Translations under genes and position numbers: made by a program
NCBI GenBank assembly: GCA_037954235.1
Contig: JBBMOA010000041.1
Location: 1-64,000 of the forward strand
Length of the DNA stretch: 64,000 nucleotides
From: Aulostomus chinensis
Taxonomy: Eukaryota; Chordata; Actinopteri; Syngnathiformes; Aulostomidae
Reading direction: 5' to 3'
The notes under the pieces: generated by a model
What the model was told of the DNA's origin: nothing
What the model saw: the letters and a program-made list of their open reading frames with translations, nothing else
Database searches by the model: none
Shown: piece by piece, positions 46,556 to 60,000 of the stretch
Layout: the number at the start of each line of letters is the position of its first letter
How positions within the stretch are numbered: position 1 is the first letter of the stretch

Positions 46556-49500
46556 AACTCACTTTGAACAAAAGTTATGGAATTTTTGTATCACAGGTCA
46601 CAAATAATGTTTTCTCAGCGAGAGAAGGCCAAAATGAACACTTCATGCAGAACTCCTGTATTTTGATGAAAACTCACTGAAATCAAGCTGTAACTTCAAG
46701 TTTATGCATCTTTCTATGCTTTCAGGTTGAAACTTGACTGAAAACTCACTTTGAACAAAAGTTATGGCATTTTTGTATCACAGGTCACAAATAGTGTTTT
46801 CTCAGCGAGAGAAGGCCAAAATGAACACTTCATGCAGAACTCCTGTATTTTGATGAAAACTCACTGAAATCAAGCTGTAACTTCAAGTTTATGCATCTTT
46901 CTATGCTTTCAGGTTGAAACTTGACTGAAAACTCACTTTGAACAAAAGTTATGGCATTTTTGTATCACAGGTCACAAATAGTGTTTTCTCAGCGAGAGAA
47001 GGCCAAAATGAACACTTCATGCAGAACTCCTGTATTTTGATGAAAACTCACTGAAATCAAGCTGTAACTTCAAGTTTATGCATCTTTCTATGCTTTCAGG
47101 TTGAAACTTGACTGAAAACTCACTTGGAACAAAAGTTATGGCTGTTTTGTGTCGCAGGTCACAAATAGCGTTTTCTCAGCGAGAGAAGGCCAAAATGAAC
47201 ACTTCATGCAGAACTCCTGTATTTTGATGAAAACTCACTGAAATCAAGCTGTAACTTCAAGTTTATGCATCTTTCTAAGCTTTCAGGATGAAACTTGACT
47301 TAAAACTCACTTTTAAGAAAAGTTATGGCTTTTTTGTGTCGCAGGTCACAAATAGCGTTTTCTCAGCGAGAGAAGGCCAAAATCAACACTTCATGCAGAA
47401 CTCCTGTATTTTGATGAAAACTCACTGAAATCAAGCTGTAACTTCAAGTTTATGCATCTTTCTATGCTTTCAGGATGAAACTTGACTGAAAACTCACTTT
47501 GAACAAAAGTTATGGCATTTTTGTATCACAGGTCACAAATAGTGTTTTCTCAGCGAGAGAAGGCCAAAATGAAGACTTCATGCAGAACTCCTGTATTTTG
47601 ATGAAAACTCACTGAAATCAAGCTGTAACTTCAAGTTTATGCATCTTTCTATGCTTTCAGGTTGAAACTTGACTGAAAACTCACTTGGAACAAAAGTTTT
47701 GGCATTTTTGTATCACAGGTCACAAATAGTGTTTTCTCAGCGAGAGAAGGCCAAAATGAACACTTCATGCAGAACTCCTGTATTTTGATGAAAACTCACT
47801 GAAATCAAGCTGTAACTTCAAGTTTTTGCATCTTTCTATGCTTTCAGGTTGAAACTTGACTGAAAACTCACTTGGAACAAAAGTTATGGCATTTTTGTAT
47901 CACAGGTCACAAATAGTGTTTTCTCAGCGAGAGAAGGCCAAAATGAACACTTCAAGCAGAACTCCTGTATTTTGATGAAAACTCACTGAAATCAAGCTGT
48001 AACTTCAAGTTTATGCATGTTTCGATGCTTTCAGGATGAAACTTGACTGAAAACTCACTTTGAAGAAAAGTTATGGCTTTTTTGTGTCGCAGGTCACAAA
48101 TAGTGTTTTCTCAGCGAGAGAAGGCCAAAATGAACACTTCAAGCAGAACTCCTGTATTTTGATGAAAACTCACTGAAATCAAGCTGTAACTTCAAGTTTA
48201 TGCATCTTTCTATGCTTTCAGGTTGAAACTTGACTGAAAACTCACTTTGAACAAAAGTTATGGCATTTTTGTATCACAGGTCACAAATAGTGTTTTCTCA
48301 GCGAGAGAAGGCCAAAATGAACACTTCATGCAGAACTCCTGTATTTTGATGAAAACTCACTGAAATCAAGCTGTAACTTCAAGTTTATGCTTCTTTCTAT
48401 GCTTTCAGGTTGAAACATGACTGAAAACTCACTTTGAACAAAAGTTATGGCATTTTTGTGTCGCAGGTCACAAATAGCGTTTTCTCAGCGAGAGAAGGCC
48501 AAAATGAACACTTCATGCAGAACTCCTGTATTTTGATGAAAACTCACTGAAATCAAGCTGTAACTTCAAGTTTATGCATCTTTCTATGCTTTCAGGTTGA
48601 AACTTGACTGAAAACTCACTTTGAACAAAAGTTATGGCATTTTTGTATCACAGGTCACAAATAGTGTTTTCTCAGCGAGAGAAGGCCAAAATGAACACTT
48701 CATGCAGAACTCCTGTATTTTGATGAAAACTCACTGAAATCAAGCTGTAACTTCAAGTTTATGCATCTTTCTATGCTTTCAGGTTGAAACTTGACTGAAA
48801 ACTCACTTTGAACAAAAGTTATGGCTGTTTTGTGTCGCAGGTCACAAATAGTGTTTTCTCAGCGAGAGAAGGCCAAAATGAACACTTCATGCAGAACTCC
48901 TGTATTTTGATGAAAACTCACTGAAATCAAGCTTTAACTTCAAGTTTATGCATCTTTCTATGCTTTCAGGTTGAAACTTGACTGAAAACTCACTTTGAAC
49001 AAAAGTTGTGGCTGTTTTGTGTGGCAGGTCACAAATAGCGTTTTCTCAGCGAGAGAAGGCCAAAATGAACACTTCATGCAGAACTCCTGTATTTTGATGA
49101 AAACTCACTGAAATCAAGCTGTAACTTCAAGTTTATGCATCTTTCTATGCTTTCAGGTTGAAACTTGACTGAAAACTCACTTTGAACAAAATTTATGGCA
49201 TTTTTGTATCACAGGTCACAAATAGTGTTTTCTCAGCGAGAGAAGGCCAAAATGAACACTTCATGCAGAACTCCTGTGTTTTGATGAAAACTCACTGAAA
49301 TCAAGCTGTAACTTCAAGTTTATGCATCTTTCTATGCTTTCAGGATGAAACTTGACTGAAAACTCACTTTGAACAAAAGTTATGGCTGTTTTTTGTCGCA
49401 GGTCACAAATAGTGTTTTCTCAGCGAGAGAAGGCCAAAATGAACACTTCATGCAGAACTCCTGTATTTTGATGAAAACTCACTGAAATCAAGCTGTAACT

Positions 49501-50482
49501 TCAAGTTTATGCATCTTTCTATGCTTTCAGGTTGAAACTTGACTGAAAACTCACTTTGAACAAAAGTTATGGCATTTTTGTATCGCAGGTCACAAATAGC
49601 GTTTTCTCAGCGAGAGAAGGCCAAAATGAACACTTCATGCAGAACTCCTGTATTTTGATGAAAACTCACTGAAATCAAGCTGTAACTTCAAGTTTATGCA
49701 TCTTTCTATGCTTTCAGGTTGAAACTTGACTGAAAACTCACTTTGAACAAAAGTTATGGCTGTTTTGTGTCGCAGGTCACAAATAGCGTTTTCTCAGCGA
49801 GAGAAGGCCAAAATGAACACTTCATGCAGAACTCCTGTATTTTGATGAAAACTCACTGAAATCAAGCTGTAACTTCAAGTTTATGCATCTTTCTATGCTT
49901 TCAGGATGAAACTTGACTGAAAACTCACTTTGAACAAAAGTTATGGCATTTTTGTATCACAGGTCACAAATAGTGTTTTCTCAGCGAGAGAAGGCCAAAA
50001 TGAACACTTCATGCAGAACTCCTGTATTTTGATGAAAACTCACTGAAATCAAGCTGTAACTTAAAGTTTATGCTTCTTTCTATGCTTTCAGGTTGAAACT
50101 TGACTGAAAACTCACTGTGAACAAAAGTTATGGCATTTTTGTGTCGCAGGTCACAAATAGCGTTTTCTCAGCGAGAGAAGGCCAAAATCAACACTTCATG
50201 CAGAACTCCTGTATTTTGATGAAAACTCACTGAAATCAAGCTGTAACTTCAAGTTTATGCATCTTTCTATGCTTTCAGGATGAAACTTGACTGAAAACTC
50301 ACTTTTAACAAAAGTTATGGCATTTTTGTATCACAGGTCACAAATAGTGTTTTCTCAGCGAGAGAAGGCCAAAATGAACACTTCATGCAGAACTCCTGTA
50401 TTTTGATGAAAACTCACTGAAATCAAGCTGTAACTTCAAGTTTACGCGTCTTTCTAAGCTTTCAGGTTGAAACTTGACTGAA
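46556..50482 (+). repeat. Mixed stretch of 21 monomers with a copy of the 39.4-40.7 kb block
   Basis: The stretch opens W D D E, then has four unusual monomers: ACTTAAAACTCACTTTTAAG at 47300, GAAGACTTC at 47571, GTTTTGGC with TTGGAAC at 47678, and CAAGCAG with TTTCGATG at 47954-48026. From 48239 the order D(TGCTTC), CATGACTG monomer, D, E variant, E(GTTGTGG), D(AAAATTTATGG), V repeats the block at 39451-40572, but with one extra monomer at 48800. The third relative starts at 63386. The stretch closes with a D U D run related to the S T D U blocks. The final D tail has ACGCGTC. Confidence 0.7.
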
Positions 50483-53400
50483 AACTCACTTGGAACAAAA
50501 GTTATGGCATTTTTGTATCACAGTTCACAAATAGTGTTTTCTCAGCGAGAGAAGGCCAAAATGAACACTTCATGCAGAACTCCTGTATTTTGATGAAAAC
50601 TCACTGAAATCAAGCTGTAACTTCAAGTTTATGCATCTTTCTATGCTTTCAGGTTGAAACTTGACTGAAAACTCACTTTGAACAAAAGTTATGGCATTTT
50701 TGTATCACAGGTCACAAATAGTGTTTTCTCAGCGAGAGAAGGCCAAAATGAACACTTCATGCAGAACTCCTGTATTTTGATGAAAACTCACTGAAATCAA
50801 GCTGTAACTTCAAGTTTATGCATCTTTCTATGCTTTCAGGTTGAAACTTGACTGAAAACTCACTTTGAACAAAAGTTATGGCATTTTTGTATCACAGGTC
50901 ACAAATAGTGTTTTCTCAGCGAGAGAAGGCCAAAATGAACACTTCATGCAGAACTCCTGTATTTTGATGAAAACTCACTGAAATCAAGCTGTAACTTCAA
51001 GTTTATGCATCTTTCTATGCTTTCAGGATGAAACTTGACTGAAAACTCACTTTGAAGAAACGTTATGGCTTTTTTGGATCACAGGTCACAAATAGTGTTT
51101 TCTCAGCGAGAGAAGGCCAAAATGAACACTTCATGCAGAACTCCTGTATTTTGATGAAAGCTCACTGAAATCAAGCTGTAACTTCAAGTTTATGCTTCTT
51201 TCTATGCTTTCAGGTTGAAACTTGACTGAAAACTCACTTTGAACAAAAGTTATGGTATTTTTGTGTCACAGGTCACGAATAGCGTTTTCTCAGCGAGAGA
51301 AGGCCAAAATGAACACTTCATGCAGAACTCCTGTATTTTGATGAAAACTCACTGAAATCAAGCTGTAACTTCAAGTTTATGCATCTTTCTATGCTTTCAG
51401 GTTGAAATTTGACTGAAAACTCACTTTGAACAAAAGTTATGGCTTTTTTGTGTCGCAGGTCACAAATAGTGTTTTCTCAGCGAGAGAAGGCCAAAATGAA
51501 CACTTCATGCAGAACTCCTGTGTTTTGATGAAAACTCACTGAAATCAAGCTGTAACTTCAAGTTTATGCATCTTTCTATGCTTTCAGGTTGAAACTTGAC
51601 TGAAAACTCACTTTGAACAAAAGTTATGGCATTTTTGTATCACAGGTCACAAATAGTGTTTTCTCAGCGAGAGAAGGCTAAAATGAACACTTCATGCAGA
51701 ACTCCTGTATTTTGATGAAAACTCACTGAAATCAAGCTGTAACTTCAAGTTTATGCATCTTTCTATGCTTTCAGGTTGAAACTTGAGTGAAAACTCACTT
51801 TGAACAAAAGTTATGGCTGTTTTGTGTCGCAGGTCACAAATAGCGTTTTCTCAGCGAGAGAAGGCCAAAATGAACACATCATGCAGAACTCCTGTATTTT
51901 GATGAAAACTCACTGAAATCAAGCTGTAACTTCAAGTTTATGCATCTTTCTATGCTTTCAGGTTGAAACTTGACTGAAAACTCACTTTGAACAAAAGTTA
52001 TGGCATTTTTGTATCACAGGTCACAAATAGTGTTTTCTCAGCGAGAGAAGGCAAAAATGAACACTTCATGCAGAACTCCTGTATTTTGATGAAAACTCAC
52101 TGAAATCAAGCTGTAACTTCAAGTTTATGCATCTTTCTATGCTTTCAGGTTGAAACTTGACTGAAAACTCACTTTGAACAAAAGTTATGGCTGTTTTGTG
52201 TTGCAGGTCACAAATAGCGTTTTCTCAGCGAGAGAAGGCCAAAATGAACACTTCATGCAGAACTCCTGTATTTTGATGAAAACTCACTGAAATCAAGCTG
52301 TAACTTCAAGTTTATGCATCTTTCTATGCTTTCAGGATGAAACTTGACTGAAAACTCACTTTGAAGAAAAGTTATGGCTTTTTTGTGTCGCAGGTCACAA
52401 ATAGTGTTTTCTCAGCGAGAGAAGGCCAAAATGAACACTTAATGCAGAACTCCTGTATTTTGATGAAAACTCACTGAAATCAAGCTGTAACTTCAAGTTT
52501 ATGCATCTTTCTATGCTTTCAGGTTGAAACTTGACTGAAAACTCACTTTGAAGAAAAGTTATGGCTTTTTAGTGTCGCAGGTCACAAATAGTGTTTTCTC
52601 AGCGAGAGAAGGCCAAAATGAACACTTCATGCAGAACTCCTGTATTTTGATGAAAACTCACTGAAATCAAGCTGTAACTTCAAGTTTATGCATCTTTCTA
52701 TGCTTTCAGGTTGAAACTTGACTGAAAACTCACTTTGAACAAAAGTTATGGCATTTTTGTATCACAGGTCACAAATAGTGTTTTCTCAGCGAGAGAAGGC
52801 CAAAATGAACACTTCATGCAGAACTCCTGTATTTTGATGAAAACTCACTGAAATCAAGCTGTAACTTAAAGTTTATGCTTCTTTCTATGCTTTCAGGTTG
52901 AAACTTGACTGAAAACTCACTGTGAACAAAAGTTATGGCATTTTTGTGTCGCAGGTCACAAATAGCGTTTTCTCAGCGAGAGAAGGCCAAAATCAACACT
53001 TCATGCAGAACTCCTGTATTTTGATGAAAACTCACTGAAATCAAGCTGTAACTTCAAGTTTACGCGTCTTTCTAAGCTTTCAGGTTGAAACTTGACTGAA
53101 AACTCACTTGGAACAAAAGTTATGGTATTTTTGTATCACAGTTCACAAATAGTGTTTTCTCAGCGAGAGAAGGCCAAAATGAACACTTCATGCAGAACTC
53201 CTGTATTTTGATGAAAACTCACTGAAATCAAGCTGTAACTTCAAGTTTATGCATCTTTCTATGCTTTCAGGTTGAAACTTGAGTGAAAACTCACTTTGAA
53301 CAAAAGTTATGGCTGTTTTGTGTCGCAGGTCACAAATAGCGTTTTCTCAGCGAGAGAAGGCCAAAATGAACACATCATGCAGAACTCCTGTATTTTGATG

Positions 53401-54596
53401 AAAACTCACTGAAATCAAGCTGTAACTTCAAGTTTATGCATCTTTCTATGCTTTCAGGTTGAAACTTGACTGAAAACTCACTTTGAACAAAAGTTATGGC
53501 ACTTTTGTATCACAGGTCACAAATAGTGTTTTCTCAGCGAGAGAAGGCAAAAATGAACACTTCATGCAGAACTCCTGTATTTTGATGAAAACTCACTGAA
53601 ATCAAGCTGTAACTTCAAGTTTATGCATCTTTCTATGCTTTCAGGTTGAAACTTGACTGAAAACTCACTTTGAACAAAAGTTATGGCTGTTTTGTGTCGC
53701 AGGTCACAAATAGCGTTTTCTCAGCGAGAGAAGGCCAAAATGAACACTTCATGCAGAACTCCTGTATTTTGATGAAAACTCACTGAAATCAAGCTGTAAC
53801 TTCAAGTTTATGCATCTTTCTATGCTTTCAGGATGAAACTTGACTGAAAACTCACTTTGAAGAAAAGTTATGGCTTTTTTGTGTCGCAGGTCACAAATAG
53901 TGTTTTCTCAGCGAGAGAAGGCCAAAATGAACACTTAATGCAGAACTCCTGTATTTTGATGAAAACTCACTGAAATCAAGCTGTAACTTCAAGTTTATGC
54001 ATCTTTCTATGCTTTCAGGTTGAAACTTGACTGAAAACTCACTTTGAAGAAAAGTTATGGCTTTTTAGTGTCGCAGGTCACAAATAGTGTTTTCTCAGCG
54101 AGAGAAGGCCAAAATGAACACTTCATGCAGAACTCCTGTATTTTGATGAAAACTCACTGAAATCAAGCTGTAACTTCAAGTTTATGCATCTTTCTATGCT
54201 TTCAGGTTGAAACTTGACTGAAAACTCACTTTGAACAAAAGTTATGGCATTTTTGTATCACAGGTCACAAATAGTGTTTTCTCAGCGAGAGAAGGCCAAA
54301 ATGAACACTTCATGCAGAACTCCTGTATTTTGATGAAAACTCACTGAAATCAAGCTGTAACTTAAAGTTTATGCTTCTTTCTATGCTTTCAGGTTGAAAC
54401 TTGACTGAAAACTCACTGTGAACAAAAGTTATGGCATTTTTGTGTCGCAGGTCACAAATAGCGTTTTCTCAGCGAGAGAAGGCCAAAATCAACACTTCAT
54501 GCAGAACTCCTGTATTTTGATGAAAACTCACTGAAATCAAGCTGTAACTTCAAGTTTACGCGTCTTTCTAAGCTTTCAGGTTGAAACTTGACTGAA
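50483..54596 (+). repeat. X-anchored HOR, 22 monomers (4,114 bp)
   Basis: X monomers (TTGGAAC, CAGTTCAC) at 50483 and 54597 both start the run X D D Y Z AA D E. The segment between holds that run, then the first 8-mer and most of the second 8-mer of the next feature. Its length is exactly 22 x 187. A further X at 53101 closes the first 8-mer. AA at 51418 has CTGTGTTTTG, whereas the AA at 55532 has CTGTATTTTG, so the copies are not identical. Confidence 0.78.
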
Positions 54597-54783
54597 AACT
54601 CACTTGGAACAAAAGTTATGGCATTTTTGTATCACAGTTCACAAATAGTGTTTTCTCAGCGAGAGAAGGCCAAAATGAACACTTCATGCAGAACTCCTGT
54701 ATTTTGATGAAAACTCACTGAAATCAAGCTGTAACTTCAAGTTTATGCATCTTTCTATGCTTTCAGGTTGAAACTTGACTGAA
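51792..54783 (+). repeat. Tandem 8-mer HOR, two copies of 1,496 bp (E D E S T D U X)
   Basis: Copies are 51792-53287 and 53288-54783. Both begin with an E monomer preceded by CTTGAGTGAAAAC and carrying ACACATC, followed by a D with GCAAAAATG. Then come E, S with CTTAATG, T, a D with CTTAAAG, U with ATCAAC and a tail with ACGCGTC and CTAAGC, and X. Differences seen are GTGTTGCAGG in the first E at 52166 against GTGTCGCAGG at 53662, GGTATTT against GGCATTT in X, and GGCATTT against GGCACTT in the second monomer. The S T D U core is shared with the 7-mer and 11-mer blocks near 41-46 kb. Confidence 0.86.
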
Positions 54784-57027
54784 AACTCACTTTGAACAAA
54801 AGTTATGGCATTTTTGTATCACAGGTCACAAATAGTGTTTTCTCAGCGAGAGAAGGCCAAAATGAACACTTCATGCAGAACTCCTGTATTTTGATGAAAA
54901 CTCACTGAAATCAAGCTGTAACTTCAAGTTTATGCATCTTTCTATGCTTTCAGGTTGAAACTTGACTGAAAACTCACTTTGAACAAAAGTTATGGCATTT
55001 TTGTATCACAGGTCACAAATAGTGTTTTCTCAGCGAGAGAAGGCCAAAATGAACACTTCATGCAGAACTCCTGTATTTTGATGAAAACTCACTGAAATCA
55101 AGCTGTAACTTCAAGTTTATGCATCTTTCTATGCTTTCAGGATGAAACTTGACTGAAAACTCACTTTGAAGAAACGTTATGGCTTTTTTGGATCACAGGT
55201 CACAAATAGTGTTTTCTCAGCGAGAGAAGGCCAAAATGAACACTTCATGCAGAACTCCTGTATTTTGATGAAAGCTCACTGAAATCAAGCTGTAACTTCA
55301 AGTTTATGCTTCTTTCTATGCTTTCAGGTTGAAACTTGACTGAAAACTCACTTTGAACAAAAGTTATGGTATTTTTGTGTCACAGGTCACGAATAGCGTT
55401 TTCTCAGCGAGAGAAGGCCAAAATGAACACTTCATGCAGAACTCCTGTATTTTGATGAAAACTCACTGAAATCAAGCTGTAACTTCAAGTTTATGCATCT
55501 TTCTATGCTTTCAGGTTGAAATTTGACTGAAAACTCACTTTGAACAAAAGTTATGGCTTTTTTGTGTCGCAGGTCACAAATAGTGTTTTCTCAGCGAGAG
55601 AAGGCCAAAATGAACACTTCATGCAGAACTCCTGTATTTTGATGAAAACTCACTGAAATCAAGCTGTAACTTCAAGTTTATGCATCTTTCTATGCTTTCA
55701 GGTTGAAACTTGACTGAAAACTCACTTTGAACAAAAGTTATGGCATTTTTGTATCACAGGTCACAAATAGTGTTTTCTCAGCGAGAGAAGGCTAAAATGA
55801 ACACTTCATGCAGAACTCCTGTATTTTGATGAAAACTCACTGAAATCAAGCTGTAACTTCAAGTTTATGCATCTTTCTATGCTTTCAGGTTGAAACTTGA
55901 GTGAAAACTCACTTTGAACAAAAGTTATGGCTGTTTTGTGTCGCAGGTCACAAATAGCGTTTTCTCAGCGAGAGAAGGCCAAAATGAACACATCATGCAG
56001 AACTCCTGTATTTTGATGAAAACTCACTGAAATCAAGCTGTAACTTCAAGTTTATGCATCTTTCTATGCTTTCAGGTTGAAACTTGACTGAAAACTCACT
56101 TTGAAGAAACGTTATGGCTTTTTTGGATCACAGGTCACAAATAGTGTTTTCTCAGCGAGAGAAGGCCAAAATGAACACTTCATGCAGAACTCCTGTATTT
56201 TGATGAAAGCTCACTGAAATCAAGCTGTAACTTCAAGTTTATGCTTCTTTCTATGCTTTCAGGTTGAAACTTGACTGAAAACTCACTTTGAACAAAAGTT
56301 ATGGTATTTTTGTGTCACAGGTCACGAATAGCGTTTTCTCAGCGAGAGAAGGCCAAAATGAACACTTCATGCAGAACTCCTGTATTTTGATGAAAACTCA
56401 CTGAAATCAAGCTGTAACTTCAAGTTTATGCATCTTTCTATGCTTTCAGGTTGAAATTTGACTGAAAACTCACTTTGAACAAAAGTTATGGCTTTTTTGT
56501 GTCGCAGGTCACAAATAGTGTTTTCTCAGCGAGAGAAGGCCAAAATGAACACTTCATGCAGAACTCCTGTATTTTGATGAAAACTCACTGAAATCAAGCT
56601 GTAACTTCAAGTTTATGCATCTTTCTATGCTTTCAGGTTGAAACTTGACTGAAAACTCACTTTGAACAAAAGTTATGGCATTTTTGTATCACAGGTCACA
56701 AATAGTGTTTTCTCAGCGAGAGAAGGCTAAAATGAACACTTCATGCAGAACTCCTGTATTTTGATGAAAACTCACTGAAATCAAGCTGTAACTTCAAGTT
56801 TATGCATCTTTCTATGCTTTCAGGTTGAAACTTGAGTGAAAACTCACTTTGAACAAAAGTTATGGCTGTTTTGTGTCGCAGGTCACAAATAGCGTTTTCT
56901 CAGCGAGAGAAGGCCAAAATGAACACATCATGCAGAACTCCTGTATTTTGATGAAAACTCACTGAAATCAAGCTGTAACTTCAAGTTTATGCATCTTTCT
57001 ATGCTTTCAGGTTGAAACTTGACTGAA
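54597..57027 (+). repeat. X D D followed by two 935-bp 5-mers (Y Z AA D E)
   Basis: The 5-mers are 55158-56092 and 56093-57027. Y has GAAACGTTATGG, TTTGGATCAC, GAAAGCTCAC and TGCTTC. Z has GGTATTTTTGTGTCAC and CACGAATAGCG. AA is preceded by GAAATTTGAC, D has GGCTAAAATG, and E is preceded by GAGTGAAAAC and has ACACATC. The same 5-mer also occurs singly at 51044-51978 and 61703-62637, so there are four copies. The only difference seen between the tandem pair is CAGGATG against CAGGTTG before Y, as expected if the duplication joined the end of E to the start of Y. Confidence 0.86.
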
Positions 57028-60000
57028 AACTCACTTTGAAAAAAAGTTATGGCATTTTTGTATCACAGGTCACAAATAGTGTTTTCTTAGCGAGAGAAGG
57101 CCAAAATGAACACTTCATGCCGAACTCCTGTGTTTTGATGAAAACTCACTGAAATCAAGCTGTAACTTCAAGTTTATGCATTTTTCTATGCTTTCAGGAT
57201 GAAACTTGACTGAAAACTCACTTTGAACAAAAGTTATGGCTGTTTTTTGTCGCAGGTCACAAATAGTGTTTTCTCAGCGAGAGAAGGCCAAAATGAACAC
57301 TTCATGCAGAACTCCTGTATTTTGATGAAAACTCACTGAAATCAAGCTGTAACTTCAAGTTTATGCATCTTTCTATGCTTTCAGGATGAAACTTGACTGA
57401 AAACTAACTTTGAACAAAAGTTATGGCTGTTTTTTGTCGCAGGTCACAAATAGTGTTTTCTCAGCGAGAGAAGGCAAAAATGAACACTTCATGCAGAACT
57501 CCTGTATTTTGATGAAAACTCACTGAAATCAAGCTGTAACTTCAAGTTTATGCATCTTTCTATGCTTTCAGGTTGAAATTTGACTGAAAACTAACTTTGA
57601 ACAAAAGTTATGGCTGTTTTGTGTCGCAGGTCACAAATAGCGTTTTCTCAGCGAGAGAAGGCCAAAATGAGCACTTCATGCAGAACTCCTGTACTTTGAT
57701 GAAAACTCACTGAAATCAAGCTGTAACTTCAAGTTTATGCATCTTTCTATGCTTTCAGGATGAAACTTGACTGAAAACTCACTTTGAACAAAAGTTATGG
57801 CATTTTTATATCACAGGTCACAAATAGTGTTTTCTCAGCGAGAGAAGGCCAAAATGAACACTTCATGCAGAACTCCTGTATTTTGATGAAAACTCACTGA
57901 AATCAAGCTGTAACTTCAAGTTTATGCATCTTTCTATGCTTTCAGGATGAAACTTGACTTAAAACTCACTTTGAACAAAAGTTAGGGCATTTTTGTATCA
58001 CAGGTCACAAATAGCGTTTTCTCAGCGAGAGAAGGCCAAAATGAACACTTCATGCAGAACTCCTGTATTTTGATGAAAACTCACTGAAATCAAGCTGTAA
58101 CTTCAAGTTTATGCATCTTTCTATGCTTTCAGGATGAAACTTGACTGAAAACTCACTTTGAAGAAAAGTTATGGCTTTTTTGTGTCGCAGGTCACAAATA
58201 GTGTTTTCTCAGCGAGAGAAGGCCAAAATGAACACTTCATGCAGAACTCCTGTATTTTGATGAAAACTCACTGAAATCAAGCTGTAACTTCAAGTTTATG
58301 CATCTTTCTATGCTTTCAGGTTGAAACTTGACTGAAAACTCACTTTGAACAAAAGTTATGGCATTTTTGTATCACAGGTCACAAATAGTGTTTTCTCAGC
58401 GAGAGAAGGCCAAAATGAACACTTCATGCAGGACTCCTGTATTTTGATGAAAACTCACTGAAATCAAGCTGTAACTTCAAGTTTATGCATCTTTCTATGC
58501 TTTCAGGATGAAACTTGACTGAAAACTCACTTTGAACAAAAGTTATGGCATTTTTGTATCACAGGTCACAAATAGTGTTTTCTCAGCGAGAGAAGGCCAA
58601 AATGAACACTTCATGCAGAACTCCTGTATTTTGATGAAAACTCACTGAAATCAAGCTGTAACTTCAAGTTTATGCATCTTTCTATGCTTTCAGGATGAAA
58701 CTTGACTTAAAACTCACTTTGAACAAAAGTTATGGCATTTTTGTATCACAGGTCACAAATAGCGTTTTCTCAGCGAGAGAAGGCCAAAATGAACACTTCA
58801 TGCAGAACTCCTGTATTTTGATGAAAACTCACTGAAATCAAGCTGTAACTTCAAGTTTATGCATCTTTCTATGCTTTCAGGATGAAACTTGACTGAAAAC
58901 TCACTTTGAAGAAAAGTTATGGCTTTTTTGTATCGCAGGTCACAAATAGTGTTTTCTCCGAGAGAGAAGGCCAAAATGAACACTTCATGCAGAACTCCTG
59001 TATTTTGATGAAAACTCACTGAAATCAAGCTGTAACTTCAAGTTTATGCATCTTTCTATGCTTTCAGGTTGAAACTTGACTGAAAACTCACTTTGAACAA
59101 AAGTTATGGCATTTTTGTATCACAGGTCACAAATAGTGTTTTCTCAGCGAGAGAAGGCCAAAATGAACACTTCATGCAGAACTCCTGTATTTTGATGAAA
59201 ACTCACTGAAATCAAGCTGTAACTTCAAGTTTATGCATCTTTCTATGCTTTCAGGTTGAAACTTGACTGAAAACTCACTTTGAACAAAAGTTATGGCATT
59301 TTTGTGTCGCAGGTCACAAATAGCGTTTTCTCAGCGAGAGAAGGCCAAAATGAACACTTCATGCAGAACTCCTGTATTTTGATGAAAACTCACTGAAATC
59401 AAGCTGTAACTTCAAGTTTATGCATCTTTCTATGCTTTCAGGATGAAACTTGACTTAAAACTCACTTTGAACAAAAGTTATGGCATTTTTGTATCACAGG
59501 TCACAAATAGTGTTTTCTCAGCGAGAGAAGGCCAAAATGAACACTTCATGCAGAACTCCTGTATTTTGATGAAAACTCACTGAAATCAAGCTGTAACTTC
59601 AAGTTTATGCATCTTTTTATGCTTTCAGGTTGAAACTTGACTGAAAACTCACTTTGAACAAAAGTTATGGCATTTTTGTATCACAGGTCACAAATAGTGT
59701 TTTCTCAGCGAGAGAAGGCCAAAATGAACACTTCATGCAGAACTCCTGTAGTTTGATGAAAACTCACTGAAATCAAGCTGTAACTTCAAGTTTATGCATC
59801 TTTCTATGCTTTCAGGTTGAAACTTGACTGAAAACTCACTTGGAACAAAAGTTATGGCATTTTTGTATCTCAGGTCACAAATAGTGTTTTCTCAGCGAGA
59901 GAAGGCCAAAATGAACACTTCATGCAGAACTCCTGTATTTTGATGAAAACTCACTGAAATCAAGCTGTAACTTCAAGTTTATGCATCTTTCTATGCTTTC

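Noticed and set aside
58798..59028. Second minus-strand open reading frame, 76 codons, similar to the first
   Set aside because: It has the same monomer position, the same TTG start, and the same kind of stop loss (CTCCGAGAG at 58957 and TATCGC at 58932). The similarity to the first reflects satellite identity, not a gene family.
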